A DNA stretch of 64,000 bases from Rapana venosa (taxonomy: Eukaryota; Mollusca; Gastropoda; Neogastropoda; Muricidae), in assembly GCA_028751875.1 (NCBI GenBank), contig CM054151.1, forward strand, positions 37,663,370 through 37,727,369, in the 5' to 3' direction. The notes below the pieces were generated by a model that was not told the origin of the DNA, did not search any database, and saw only the letters and a program-made list of their open reading frames with translations. A program made the translations under genes and the position numbers. Shown piece by piece: positions 1 through 10,570 of this stretch. Numbering within the stretch: position 1 is the first letter of the stretch; every line of letters begins with the position of its first letter.

Positions 1-56
1 AATTTCTGCTCAATTTCCGAAGCAGCAGCTGCCTCCTCTGCTGTTTTGTACAAGAG
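1..56. repeat. 3' end of dispersed repeat R1
   Basis: These bases match the end of the repeat at 9,452-9,794, including the run rich in GCAGCAGCTGCCTCC. The rest of this R1 copy lies before the window. Confidence 0.8.
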
Positions 57-230
57 GGAAACACATATTAAAAATTCCATATAAATGTTTCTTCGTTAGT
101 TTCTTCCTGTATGTCCAGTGCTTGACTTTGGACAAATATTCAAGAGAGCAAAAATATTTATCATGGCTTTGGATTTTTTTTATTTCTATTTAGGACGGTT
201 TTATATATGGCTTTTATCAGGCTTTTAACG

Positions 231-231
231 T

Positions 232-282
<51 letters not shown>

Positions 283-372
283 GTGTGTGTTGTGTGTGTG
301 GTGTGTGTGCGCGTGTGTGTATGTGTGTGTGGTTGTTGTTGTTGCTAATGTTGCTGTTGTTGTTGTTGTTGT
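231..372. repeat. (TG)n and (GTT)n microsatellites
   Basis: A ~100-bp TG tract with a few interruptions is followed by GTT repeats. The equivalent tract in the right copy (9,970-10,110) differs in length. The segment 373-720 between this tract and the next microsatellite shows no gene. Confidence 0.95.
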
Positions 373-742
373 TTAGATAGTGGCTAAGCTAGCTCTTCAT
401 TGACGGGGATTTTGAAAAGATTGTTGTTATCTTGTACGGTTTTGTATTATATTATCATTCAATGTAAGATGGTGGGTTGTTTTTTTTAGTCACAAAGAAA
501 CATATATTGCTCACTTATCAGTTAATTGACGTCGGAAGAAATTCTTTTGATTGCTCATGTCCATCGTAAGTTTGCAAATTATTCTTTTTGTTTTCCTACT
601 GAGTGAGTTCTATAACTTAAGCACTCTACTATCTGTTCTATGAAGATAAAGCTTGAGGAGACTTGAGGCTTTCTGTTGTTCAACTTCTATCTAGCTGTAC
701 ATTTTTGATATTTTAACGCATGAATGCGCGCTTGCGTGGGCA

Positions 743-815
743 CACACACACACGCGCGCACACACACATACACACATACACACACACGCACCAACACGCA
801 CGCGCACGCACACGT
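743..815. repeat. (CA)n microsatellite at the LINE 5' truncation point
   Basis: CA and CGCA repeats lie immediately before the RNase H LINE fragment. The open frame that runs through them is fortuitous. Confidence 0.9.
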
Positions 816-837
816 ACACACAGATGTTCAGTCGCAT

Positions 838-1695
838 ATTGAAAATAAGTATGCTGACTGCTTAAAAGTTTATACGGATGGATCTGCTTTAGAAAATCAT
901 GACACAGGCTCTGCATTTGTCATACCAGCACTTAAAATTGAGAAATCGTACTATCTTGGTAAACATCGTTCAATATTTACAGCTGAACTTATTGCAGTTC
1001 TTATGGCTCTTAACTATATTCTTGATTTTCCATTTTCCTTCTTTCATATCTTGCTTTGCGTTGACTCCAAGTCAGTATTGTATGCTATAAAATCCCCACA
1101 CTTCAAGAAGGTCTCCAGAATTAGTTTTGAAATTAAATATGTCATACACATCCTAAGCTTAAGAGGTATTCCTGTATCTTTTTGTTGGGTGCCTTCTCAT
1201 GTTGGAATGTTTTTCAAATGAGTGGGCTGACAGAGCTGCAAAAAAGGGGGCAAGACACAATATGGAATCGATAGAACTGGATGTTCCCTTATCTCTACAG
1301 GAAGGATACCGTATATTAGAACAAACTTCATGGGGTAAGTTTAAAGAATCTGATCAATTCAAGGAACGATATTTAAAAAGTTGTCTGACCACTGCCCATA
1401 TTTCTTGTTATATGGCTCTTCTCAAATAGATTCGCGTTTTATGACAGTGAGAAGGGTTAATTCACTATATTTTAGAATGAAGTTAAATGCATTCCTTACA
1501 AAATTTTGTAAACATGTTAGATGTCTATGTGGGGATGATATTTCCAATACTCATATCATATTTGATTGCCCTATTGTAAAATCTTTTTTACCTACATTTT
1601 TTGAACAGTCTCTGGAAAATATATTTGAAAATTCAAAGCTAGCCTTTGCCATTGCCAGATGTTTATTGCATAGTCCACTTGAATATTTATTGTAG
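838..1695 (+). pseudogene. LINE RNase H and C-terminal Cys/His domain, frameshifted
   Basis: RNase H degrades the RNA strand of RNA:DNA hybrids during target-primed reverse transcription. The visible catalytic features are D in YTDGS, E in the AELIAV region, D in VDSKS, and the C-terminal NEWADRAAKKG motif where the last acidic residue lies. A frameshift at about 1,205-1,215 separates WVPSHVG from NEWADRAAKKG. A second break lies near 1,381-1,430. The C-terminal segment C-x-C-x8-H-x4-C resembles the zinc-binding knuckle that ends many LINE ORF2 proteins. No endonuclease or reverse transcriptase remains. The homologous peptides at 10,610-11,415 and, on the minus strand, 54,930-55,540 support the family. 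Confidence 0.8.
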
Positions 1696-1916
1696 TTACA
1701 TTATTGTTATTTCATGTTTCGACATTGTTGAGTTTATATTTTGCTCCTGTTTAAAAGTATTATCATTACTTTTCTAGGGTTTTTTTTTTTTGGGGGGGGG
1801 GGGTTGCTTTTTCCTTCTTTTTTTTTTTAAACCAACACTGGTGCTGTTTCTTAACCTTTTGTCCTTCCACTCTTTCTTCTCCCTTCTTTAACTTCCACTA
1901 CACTTTCTATTTCCCT

Positions 1917-1945
1917 CGTCTAATATCACTTAGAGTGAACAGACG
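1917..1945 (+). other. 3'-terminal hairpin of the RNase H LINE, left copy
   Basis: CGTCTAATATCACTTAGAGT is followed by GAACAGACG, an imperfect palindrome with arms CGTCT/AGACG and TCACT/AGTGA. It is followed by TTAAATTGAAG and an ACAACAACAAC tail. Similar hairpins are present at 4,890-4,917, 11,651-11,679, 27,460-27,488, 36,423-36,468, 42,243-42,270 and 54,652-54,680. Confidence 0.85.
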
Positions 1946-2034
1946 TTAAATTGAAGACAACAACAACAACACGCGTGCGTCTGTCGGTCTGATAGTCCTA
2001 ATCTAAATCTGATCAAAATGTCACATATGCTTAT

Positions 2035-2174
2035 TAGAGAGCGAGAGAGAGTACAGACAGAGAGACAGACAGACAGACAGACAGACAGGCAGAGACAGAG
2101 CCAGAGAGACAGACAGACAGAGACAGTGACAGATAAACAGAGAGAGCCAGAGAGACAGACAGACAGAGACAGAT

Positions 2175-2252
<78 letters not shown>
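2035..2252. repeat. (GA)n and (CAGA)n microsatellite
   Basis: A purine-rich tract starts with CAGA units and ends in a pure ~75-bp GA run. The right copy (11,770-11,990) has an interrupted GA tract. Confidence 0.95.
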
Positions 2253-2255
<3 letters not shown>

Positions 2256-2542
2256 CTTTACGTAAAAGTACAAAACAAAAAAAAGCAACTGAAGGACAGG
2301 ATAACGAAAAAGGAGGCTTCATAACAGCAACATTGTTCAAGGCTACCGATTTTCCGCTAGAAAATGACACGTGGTTGTCTTCAAGTCCTTGGCCGTTCCA
2401 CTGTTTTCATGGCTGTTGCGTGACTAAGCGCAGTTGTGACTCAGTGGGGTGACACTTCAAATGTGACTGATGTGTGGGCTTGGCTATTCTGTCTTTTCTT
2501 GTTTTCTCTTCTCTTCTGTCTCTGTCTCTCTCTGTGCCTCTC

Positions 2543-2770
2543 TGGGGACTGGATGTAAAAAAAACACAAAGCACATGGGTGCTTATTCATTATCCTTAAA
2601 ATAAAAAGAATTTGTTTGCCTCTGTCTGTCTGTCTCTCTCTCTCTGTGCCTTTCTGGGGACTGGATGTAAAAAAAACACAAAGCACATGGGTGCTTATTC
2701 ATTATCCTCAAAATAAAAATAATTTGTCTGTCTGTCTGTCTGTCTCTCTGTGTCTCTCTGTCTGATTGCA
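2543..2770. repeat. Tandem array of SINE-A tails (~112-bp units)
   Basis: Each unit holds GGGGACTGGATGTAAAAAAA, then GCACATGGGTGCTTATTCA, a short A-rich stretch and a TCTG/TCTC spacer. The first two sequences match the 3' end of the SINE-A copies at 25,437-25,510 and 40,060-40,130. The left copy has two full units plus a partial one; the right copy (12,280-12,620) has about three. Confidence 0.8.
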
Positions 2771-3290
2771 TGTATACATGTATCAACCCTTTATCTTTTT
2801 TCTCTTTCTCTCGTTCCTTTCTGTTTCTTTCTCTGTGTGTATATGTTGTCTGCTTTCTGTTTCTGTGTCTCTTTCTCTCTTTCCTTTCTTTCTTTCTTCT
2901 TCGTTTTCTTCTTCTTCTTCGCTGTCTCTGTTCTGTCTCTGTCTGTCTATCTGTCTGTCTATCTGTCTGTCTGTCTGTGTGTCTGTCCGATTGTATGTAT
3001 ACATGTATCAACCCTCTGCCTTTTTTCCTCTTGTTCCTTTCTCTTTCTTTCTCTGTGAGTATGTTGTCTACCTTCTGTTTCTGTGTCTCTGGTGTTACTA
3101 CCTCTCTTCCTTCCTTTTTTCTTCTTTTTCTTTCTTTCTTTCTTTCTTTCTTTGTTGTTGTTGTTGTTCTTCTTCTTCTTCTTCTTCTTCTTCCTCTCCT
3201 CCTCCTCCTTTTCTTCCTCCTCCTTCTCCCTATCCGTTTATTTTTCTTTCTTTCTTTCTTTCTTTCTTTCTATCTTTCTTTCTTCTTCTT
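2755..3290. repeat. Pyrimidine-rich region with a ~235-bp tandem duplication
   Basis: The motif ATGTATACATGTATCAACCC recurs at about 2,769 and 2,996, each time followed by similar TTTCTC-rich sequence and CTTTCTGTTTCTGTGTCTC. After 3,110 the tract becomes TTTC, GTT, TTC and CTT repeats. Long open frames here are low complexity. Confidence 0.85.
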
Positions 3291-3294
3291 GTTC

Positions 3295-3660
3295 AGCTCT
3301 GTCGAGCAGCCTCAAAGCATGTGCACTTCCATAGCAGCATCACTACGTCATTCTCATCCTTATCTTCGTTAATAATGATAACATAAACACAATGTAAGAA
3401 AACAAGATGGAAGGAGACTAGTACGTGGTGTACTGCATACTCCAGCTTACATCAGGCACCACTTGAACACCCACCAACAAAGTGACCCAGCAGCACTGCG
3501 GGGCCTGTCTGGCTGGTGGCCCGACGGCGGCCTGACATTGGCAGGCTCCCTGTGGACTTCTGATCCTGAAGATGCCACATAACGAATCTGGATATGGCTG
3601 AGGAGGAGAGATAGACACGAGTGGCGAGGAAACAGCAGGGCAGGAACGTCTACGAAGATG
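3295..3660 (-). repeat. Dispersed repeat R2, left copy
   Basis: Read on the minus strand, this matches 37,625-38,190 in the same internal order. Shared stretches include GTCCACAGGGAGCC, CAGGCCGCCG, GCTGCTGGGTCACTTTG and GATGCTGCT.GGAAGTGCA. No protein family is recognisable. The segment 3,660-3,896 is also duplicated at 13,490-13,728, with no gene seen. Confidence 0.75.
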
Positions 3661-3896
3661 ACACCGCTAAAACCAAAAAAGGTCCAATTTATGTCGGTGT
3701 GGTGCCAAACCTGACTCTCTGCATATGGTTTTTCTGTCCATCCTGCAATGTCGTTCATCCACCGTTTTATGTTTTGTCTTCTGTCAGCCTCTTCCTTTAT
3801 CAGCAGTTTCCCTTCACAGTTCCCTGGATGACAGTACTGAGTGAGGTCATTTCCGCCAGCAAAAGAGCGGTGTGAAGTTAGACCAAAAGGTAAAGT

Positions 3897-4277
3897 GAGG
3901 AGGAGGAGGAGGAGGAGGAGAGGAGGAGGAGGAGGAGGAAGAAGAAGAAGAAGAAAGAAGAAGAAGAAGAAGAAGAAGAAGAAGAAGAAGAAAAGAAAAG
4001 AATTGTGAAGAAGAAGAAGATGATGAAGAAGAAGAATTGCGAAGAATTGCGAAGAAAGAGAAGAAGAAGAAGAAGAAGAAGAAGAAGAAGAAGAAGAAGA
4101 AGAAGAAGAAGAAAGAAAGAAGAAAAAGAAAGAAGAAGAAGAAGAAGAATTGCGAAGAAGTAGAAGAAGAAGAATTGCGAAGAAGTAGAAGAAGAAGAAT
4201 TGCGAAGAATTTGCGAAGAAGAAGAAATGCGAAGAAGAATTGCGAAGAAGAAGAAGAATTGCGAAGAAGAAGAAGAA
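3897..4277. repeat. (GGA)n/(GAA)n minisatellite with GAATTGCGAAGAA units
   Basis: GGA repeats give way to GAA repeats interspersed with AGAAGAATTGCGAAGAAG. The array abuts the 3' end of the minus-strand RTE LINE. The right-copy array (13,729-14,172) is longer and differs in unit order. Confidence 0.9.
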
Positions 4278-4865
4278 TTACTTACTTACTTAGGCCCATC
4301 ACTCCCCCTGGAGCAAAGGCCGCCGACAACAGTCCGCCAGAGTCCCTGTCCTGGGCTATTCTCTCCAGCTGTCTCCAGGTATATCCCATCTTTCTGGTTT
4401 CTGCCTCAAGGTCGCGTCGCCAGGTGTTTCTTGGCCTTCTTCTTTTTCGTTTTCCCTGGGGGTTCCATGATAGTGCCTGCCTTGTGATGTTGCTGGCTGG
4501 CTTTCTCAGGATGTGCCCAATCCATCCCCATCTCCTGCGCCGGGTTTTCTTTTTTCGGCTGGCAGCTGGTTGGTACGTTGCCACAGGTCTGCTTTGCTGA
4601 TGGTGTCGGCCAGTGGATCTGGAGGATTGGGTCTCAGGCAGCTGTTGAGAAGGTCTTCCCACTTTCTTGATGGTGGTCTTTGTTGTCCTCCATGTCTCCG
4701 CTCCATATAGTAGGACTTGACTTGACGTTGGAGTTGAACAGCCTGATCTTTGTGCGGGTCGACACCACCTTGGAGCTCCAGATGTTCTTCAGCTGCAAGT
4801 ACGCTGCCCTCGCCTTGCCAATTCTTGCTCTGACGTCTGCGTCTGTGCCGCCCTGCATGTTAATG

Positions 4866-4938
4866 TTGTTGTTGTTGACTTCAATTTTACGTCTGTTCAC
4901 TTTAGTGATATTAGACGCCCCCCCCCCCCCCCCCCCCC

Positions 4939-4971
<33 letters not shown>

Positions 4972-5286
4972 AACAAAAAAACAAAAACAAAAAACCCAAA
5001 AACAAAACAAAAACAAAAAAACCCGGGAGATGTGGATGTGGTGTTAAAAAAAAAATAATAATAATCTCGAAAAACTTGGCAATGCAACAGGAATTTAAAA
5101 AACAACAAAAAAAAACCCAACAAGTCATTAACGTTAATGTAACTATAACAAATGTCTTATGGGACTGTAAAAAAGACCTTTCACAATTTCAAATGCCAAT
5201 TTTAAATTACTGAATATGCTGGTGAGGGAGTTTTCAGAAAAATGGGGCATGAAAGGTTTTACACTCTGGCAGTCAAAAAGTTAATG
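4866..5286 (-). mobile_element. 421-bp 5'-truncated RNase H LINE insertion with target-site duplication
   Basis: GTTAATG occurs on both sides (4,859-4,865 and 5,280-5,286). The right copy reads straight through the site (about 14,710) with one GTTAATG and no insertion. Read on the minus strand, the insert encodes FSENSLTSIFSNLKLAFEIV and then GLFYSPIRHLL and a stop, which matches the C-terminus at 1,590-1,695. The 3' UTR, hairpin and CAACAACAACAA tail follow. The homopolymer runs at 4,917-4,970 lie in the 3' UTR. The structure fits recent target-primed reverse transcription. Confidence 0.88.
4890..4917 (-). other. 3'-terminal hairpin of the inserted LINE
   Basis: CGTCTGTTCACTTTAGTGAT followed by ATTAGACG is the same palindrome as at 1,917-1,945, here on the opposite strand. 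It sits 24 bp from the insertion junction. Confidence 0.85.
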
Positions 5287-7876
5287 ATGCTACCCAGGTA
5301 CGTGAATGTCTCCACTTCTTCCAGATCCTTCCCATTTAGTGTGACTGGGTCCTCACTCACTGCGTTGATCTTGAGAATCTTGGTTTTGCCTTCATGGATC
5401 TTGAGACCAACTTGTAATGAGGTGGCTGCTAGTTTTGTGGGTCTTGTCCTGCATCTGTTGGCGGCTGGGGGAAAGCAGGGCCAGGTCGTCGCTGCGAAGT
5501 CGAATCATCCAGCGGGTCCCACAGTGTCCATGGATTCCATTTCTTCTGTATGCCGTTGAAGTTTTCATGGTCCAATCGATCGCCAGGAGGAAGAGGAAAG
5601 GTGACAGGAGACAGCCTTGTCTAACCCCGGTCTTCACCTCAAAGCTGTTTGTGAGTTGTCCTCCATGGACCACCCGGAGGTAAATTCTTTCATGGAGTTC
5701 TTGATAAAGTTGACCAGTTGGTTGGCACTCCATGGTGGCGAAGCAATTTCCAAGGGTGTTGCGGTCCACACTGTAAAAGGGCCCTTTCTCATAATCAACA
5801 AAGTTGATGTATAAAGATGAGTTCCACTCAAAAGATTGTCAACGATGATGCGCAAGGTGGCAATCGATCTACACATGATCTGTTCTGGCGGAAGCCGACC
5901 TGCTGGTCTCGGAGGAGAGGGTCGACCGCATTTTTCATTCTCTCGAGGAGGATCCTTTTTAAAGACTTTTCCTGGCACCAACAGAACATTATCCCTCTAT
6001 ATTTGGGCACAGTTGCTGAGGTCTCCTTTCTTGGGTAGCTTGATGAGGTAGCCCTCCTTCCAGTCTGATGGTACTTTCCTCCTCTTCCCAAATCTTCCCA
6101 AAGAGAGGGTACAGCATCTCTACCGTGGTCTCCAGGTCTGCCTTGAGTGCTTCTGCTGGGATGTTGTCCGGTCCTGCTGCCTTGCCATTTTTCAGCATTT
6201 TGATGGCTTTCTTGATCTCCTCCCTGGTGGTTGCTCACAGTTGAAAGTCTAGGTCTCTATCAGCAGGGTCGAGTCCGGGGGGTTTGAAGGGACGGGTATG
6301 TTCAGGAGTTCCTCAAAGTGCTCTGCCCATCTGTTCAGTTGCCCCCCTGTTCCCAGGATGGTGTTTCCTTTCTTGTCTTTGACTGGTCCTCAGGCCTGCT
6401 GTACTTCCCTGAGAGTTTCTTTTGTGGTATCATACAGCAGCTTCATGTTGTTTTTGGGTGCGCTTCCTCGGCTTCCTCTGCCCGCTGTCGATGTACTTGC
6501 GCTTGTCTGTTCTTGCGCTCCTCTTAAATTCTCTGTTTTGGGTTCTGTGAAGTCGCTTGTGCCTTTGGGCCCTTTTCTGCTCTTGTCCAGGTTGTTTACT
6601 GCTGCTTTCTTCTGCTTTCTCTTCTCAATCTTGTCCATTGTGGCTGCCAATATCCATTCCTTCTGTTGGGGTCTCTTTGGGCCCACTACTTCCTGACAAG
6701 TTGACGTCCGTGTCTCTTTCATTTTCTTCCACTGGCTCTCGATGTCAGTCTCTTCTTCAAAACAGTTCTTGTAGTACTTGGTACTTGTTGGTGAGGGACG
6801 CTTGAATTCTTCATTTTTTCTTTGAGTCTTTCAACAGGCTGGTGTTGTACTTCTGCCTCTTTGTTGTTACTTTCATCCGTTCTTCTTCAGCTTTTGCTTC
6901 AGCCTGGCTACCAAAAGGTGGTGGTCAGATGCAACGTCTGCTCCTCCTTTTCACCCTTAATCCTGTAGAGATCTCCTGAATTTCTTGGCCATGCAGAATT
7001 GGTCGATCTGGTTCTCATCACATGATTTGGTGATACCCAGGTGGCCTTAGTACTCTTCTGTGGGGGAAAATGCTGCCACCGATTACCAGATTGTTGATAG
7101 CACAGAAGTCTGCAAATCTCTCGCCATTCTATTCATCTCTCCTAATCCGTGTCTTCCCATCATTCCTCGCATCCCGTGTTGGGCTTGTCCGATCTTGGCA
7201 TTGAAATCACCCCTGAGGATGTTTATATCTTTTTCTGGGTACTTGGCAATGGGCGTTCTGCAGTCTGTCGTAGAATTGATCTTTGGCTTCTTCATCTCCG
7301 TCATTAGTTGGCGCATAACACTGGATGATGTTCATTCTGATCTTCTTCTTCTTAGTCCTGAAGGATGCCGCGATGATTCTTGATCCGTGTGCTTCCCATC
7401 CTATCAGGCTTGCTGCGCAGGGCTTGACAAAATGAGCGTAGCGCCTTTTGTTTTGTGGAGCGTTGTCTTCTTCGTGGCCAGAAAAAAGCAGCATCTCTCC
7501 AGTGAGCAGTCTCCTTTGTCCGACTGTGTCCAATGGGTCTCACTGATGCCAAGCAATGTGAGGTTGTAGCTTTTCACCTCTGCTGCTACTTGTGTTGTTT
7601 TTCCGTCTCATACATGGTCCTCACAATTTCCATGTTCCGACGTTGATGGTCTGGTCGATAAAAGGGGGGTCGGCCTTGTGGCTTCCGTAGACTCACGGCT
7701 TTCACCACATGGCGTCATACATCCTCTTGGCGAGGACCCTTCCTCTCCCAGGGCAGTAGTCTCTTGGTCCGTTGTTGGCGTTTCTGTAGCAAACTTTGTT
7801 TTTATGGGGTGGGGTTGCTAGCCCCACGCCCAACCCTCCTCCTTTCTCATCCGGGCTTGGGACCGGCAATGGCAGA

Positions 7877-8112
7877 GTTAAGAAGAAGAATTGCGAAGAA
7901 GAATTGTGAAGAAGAAGAAACAGAAGAAACAGAAGAATTGCGAAGAAGAATTAAAGAAGGAGAAGAATTGCGGGGAAAAGAAGAATTGCGACGAAGAAGA
8001 AGAGAAGAAGAAGAAGAAAGAAGAAGAAGAAGAAGAAGAAGAAGAAGAAGATACATTTCATTCAACTTGTCGCACCTTGTGGCTTTTACTAACATTTGCC
8101 AGTCGCGCTTTT
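7877..8112. repeat. ~236-bp segment present only in the left copy
   Basis: The left copy reads GCAGAGTTAAG, then GAA-rich repeats with GAATTGCGAAG, ~65 bp of unique sequence, and then GAGGTGTCAAAG. The right copy reads GCAGAGTTAAG followed directly by TGAGGTGTCAAAG (about 17,280). The repeat motif is the same as at 3,897-4,277, on the other side of the RTE element. It is either an insertion here or a deletion in the other copy. Confidence 0.75.
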
Positions 8113-8500
8113 GAGGTGTCAAAGTTCGCGCTTCCTCTCTTTCAAGCTGTGAGAGCATGTCGCCCTTTGAGACAGCCCATGCACTCAGGGGTTTGATAGT
8201 CACGTAGCTAAGTTAAGTTAAACAGTGATGTCCTTAACAGAGGCGATTCATGGAATATTCTTCAGGCACTGATGCTTCCTGTCTTTTGGAAACTGAATTT
8301 GAAGAAACTGATACTACTTATGTTCTAAGGAATGATGAACCAGTGTTCCGTTTATTTTGTGTGGTCAATCTGTTTAGAGGAGGCCTCTCCCAGTAGGTCA
8401 TTTCAGTCTATGGTGTTTATATAGTCCCACTGATCACAAAGGCCATACCAGGGCTGCTACTTAAGCTCGTTTAGTTTCAGTTTCCCGACAGTAACATTCA
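8113..8500. other. No gene; ends at the contig boundary
   Basis: The sequence matches 17,284-17,657 in the right copy. A short stretch at about 8,408-8,455 (GTGTTTATATAGTCCCAC, then CACAAAGGCCATACCAGGG) recurs at 26,740-26,795. No coding signal is seen. Confidence 0.6.
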
Positions 8501-9000
8501 NNNNNNNNNNNNNNNNNNNNNNNNNNNNNNNNNNNNNNNNNNNNNNNNNNNNNNNNNNNNNNNNNNNNNNNNNNNNNNNNNNNNNNNNNNNNNNNNNNNN
8601 NNNNNNNNNNNNNNNNNNNNNNNNNNNNNNNNNNNNNNNNNNNNNNNNNNNNNNNNNNNNNNNNNNNNNNNNNNNNNNNNNNNNNNNNNNNNNNNNNNNN
8701 NNNNNNNNNNNNNNNNNNNNNNNNNNNNNNNNNNNNNNNNNNNNNNNNNNNNNNNNNNNNNNNNNNNNNNNNNNNNNNNNNNNNNNNNNNNNNNNNNNNN
8801 NNNNNNNNNNNNNNNNNNNNNNNNNNNNNNNNNNNNNNNNNNNNNNNNNNNNNNNNNNNNNNNNNNNNNNNNNNNNNNNNNNNNNNNNNNNNNNNNNNNN
8901 NNNNNNNNNNNNNNNNNNNNNNNNNNNNNNNNNNNNNNNNNNNNNNNNNNNNNNNNNNNNNNNNNNNNNNNNNNNNNNNNNNNNNNNNNNNNNNNNNNNN
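8501..9000. other. Assembly gap of 500 N
   Basis: There are exactly 500 N. A round number normally marks a scaffold join of unknown size. The open frame that spans it is meaningless. Confidence 0.98.
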
Positions 9001-9451
9001 AAATGGCCCCCCCTTTACTAGTTTCGTAAGGGTGGTTGGGTGCAGTCTTGGGATGAGAAGATAAATCGAGGTCTCAAATGCAACACGCATTTAGCGCACG
9101 CAAAAGAACACACGGCACAAAAGAGTTTGTCCCTGGCAATTTCTGTAAAAAAAAAGCCACTTTGATAGGTTAACAAATACACAGGAGACGGGAAAACTAA
9201 AATAAAATAAGATAAAATAAAACAATGGGTGGCGTGCTTTGCGACCACGTGCTCTCTCCAGGGATAACAGACATAATTTTTCAGCAGAGAAATCTGCCGT
9301 GACTTAAAGTGGTATATTATAGTACAATTCAATACAAGACAACACATCACAATCCAATCCAATCCAATACAAAACAATACAGTACAATACAGGCTTTTAG
9401 TGTAGGAAAAGAATTTTGAGGTGGTTGCATTTTGCTTGTCAGTATTGTTTT
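9001..9451. other. Start of the right contig; no gene seen
   Basis: The sequence is unique in this window. It contains a short run of AATACAA-type units at 9,325-9,392, similar in composition to 25,895-26,220, which also precedes an R1 copy. Confidence 0.6.
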
Positions 9452-9794
9452 ACACAGTTCTTGCTTAAACCATTGACGCTGGAGGCAACAGCAAAGTGAG
9501 AGGCTGTATGACCAGTGGCTTTCTTTCCCACTCGTGGATTTCCACTTTACAGCTTAGTCTTTAGTGATCGACTATGATTCTCTGGACTAGGAGGCTTGAC
9601 TTGCACAGTCCTTATTATGTGCTGCAGCCCTGGGGGCTGGTTGGCCTTTGGAGAACATCTCCAACGATGACTGTCCTTATGCCACTTGGCCGAGAGAGTG
9701 GGGTGTGTGCTGTGGGCAAGGCACCTCCACTATAATCAAATTTCTGCTCAATTTCCGAAGCAGCAGCTGCCTCCTCTGCTGTTTTGTACAAGAG
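9452..9794. repeat. Dispersed repeat R1, full copy
   Basis: It is closely similar to 26,241-26,570 throughout (CATTGACGCTGG, CAGCCCTGGGGGCTGG and GCAGCAGCTGCC-like stretches). Both copies follow TTGTA-type repeats. A short minus-strand frame ending in VGDVLQRPTSPQGCST is kept in both, but it is too short to call a gene. Confidence 0.8.
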
Positions 9795-9970
9795 GGAAAA
9801 CACATATTAAAAATTCCATATAAATGTTTCTTCGTTAGTTTCTTCCTGTATGTCCAGTGCTTGACTTTGGAAAATATTCAAGAGAGCAAAAATATTTATC
9901 ATGGCTTTGGATTTTTTTAATTTCTATTTAGGACGGTTTTATATATGGCTTTTATCAGGCTTTTAAACGT

Positions 9971-10056
<86 letters not shown>

Positions 10057-10570
10057 TGTGTGTATGTGTGTGTGGTTGTTGTTGTTGCTAATGTTGCTGT
10101 TGTTGTTGTTGTGTTAGATAGTGGCTAAGCTAGCTCTTCATTGACGGGGATTTTGAAAAGATTGTTGTTATCTTGTACGGTTTTGTATTATATTATCATT
10201 CAATGTAAGATGGTGGGTTGTTTTTTTTAGTCACAAAGAAACATATATTGCTCACTTATCAGTTAATTGACGTCGGAAGAAATTCTTTTGATTGCTCATG
10301 TCCATCGTAAGTTTGCAAATTATTCTTTTTGTTTTCCTACTGAGTGAGTTCTATAACTTAAGCACTCTACTATCTGTTCTATGAAGATAAAGCTTGAGGA
10401 GACTTGAGGCTTTCTGTTGTTCAACTTCTATCTAGCTGTACATTTTTGATATTTTAACGCATGAATGCGCGCTTGCGTGGGCACACACACACACGCGCGC
10501 ACACACACATACACACATACCACACACGCACCAACACGCACGCCCGCACGCGCACGCACACGTACACACA

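Larger units (their letters stand above)
820..1971 (+). mobile_element. 5'-truncated RNase H-bearing non-LTR retrotransposon (LINE), left copy
   Basis: The element begins inside the ORF2-type polyprotein and keeps an RNase H domain. YTDGS is encoded near 870-885, ELIAVLMAL near 985-1,011, VDSKSVLYAI near 1,060-1,090 and WVPSHVG near 1,187-1,207. After a frameshift, NEWADRAAKKG continues at about 1,214-1,246. A Cys/His segment (CLCGDD, then HIIFDCP) follows near 1,531-1,571, and the frame ends in a stop at 1,693-1,695. The 3' UTR ends in a hairpin (1,917-1,945) and an ACAAC tail. RNase H after reverse transcriptase is typical of I/Nimb-related LINE clades, and Nimb-like elements are known from snails; that assignment is inference. 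The copy is dead because of truncation and frameshifts. Confidence 0.85.
4278..7876 (-). mobile_element. RTE-type non-LTR retrotransposon, decayed, left copy
   Basis: On the minus strand the element starts in a GC-rich 5' region (about 7,876-7,640). It then encodes an AP-endonuclease domain (AYAPTNDGDEEAKDQFYD near 7,260-7,315; GDFNAKIG near 7,190-7,215). Reverse transcriptase follows (KAAGPDNIPAEALKAD near 6,130-6,185; VRQGCLLSPFLFLLAID near 5,580-5,630). The C-terminus encodes [20 protein letters not shown] and [16 protein letters not shown] (about 4,400-4,540). The 3' end has TAAG repeats, typical of RTE-like elements. Many frameshifts and stops make it inactive. It is interrupted by a younger LINE at 4,866-5,286. 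Confidence 0.85.
1..8500. repeat. Left copy of an ~8.5 kb duplicated block, ending at an N gap
   Basis: The block matches 9,739-17,657 in the same orientation and order. Base 1 corresponds to base 9,739, and the last ~90 bases before the gap match the stretch up to about 17,657. The left copy has two extra segments: a 421-bp LINE insertion at 4,866-5,286 and a ~236-bp GAA-rich segment at 7,877-8,112. Elsewhere the copies differ mainly by short indels. The left copy stops abruptly at a run of 500 N, which points to overlapping contig ends rather than a genuine tandem duplication. Confidence 0.9.

Noticed and set aside
2035..3290. CRISPR-like regular spacing of the SINE-tail units
   Set aside because: Units are imperfect, few, embedded in microsatellites and in an animal genome.
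5392..7533. Separate genes for several reverse-transcriptase-like frames
   Set aside because: They are frameshifted pieces of one RTE element and collinear with 14,173-17,283.
8461..9090. Open frame across the N gap
   Set aside because: It consists mostly of N.
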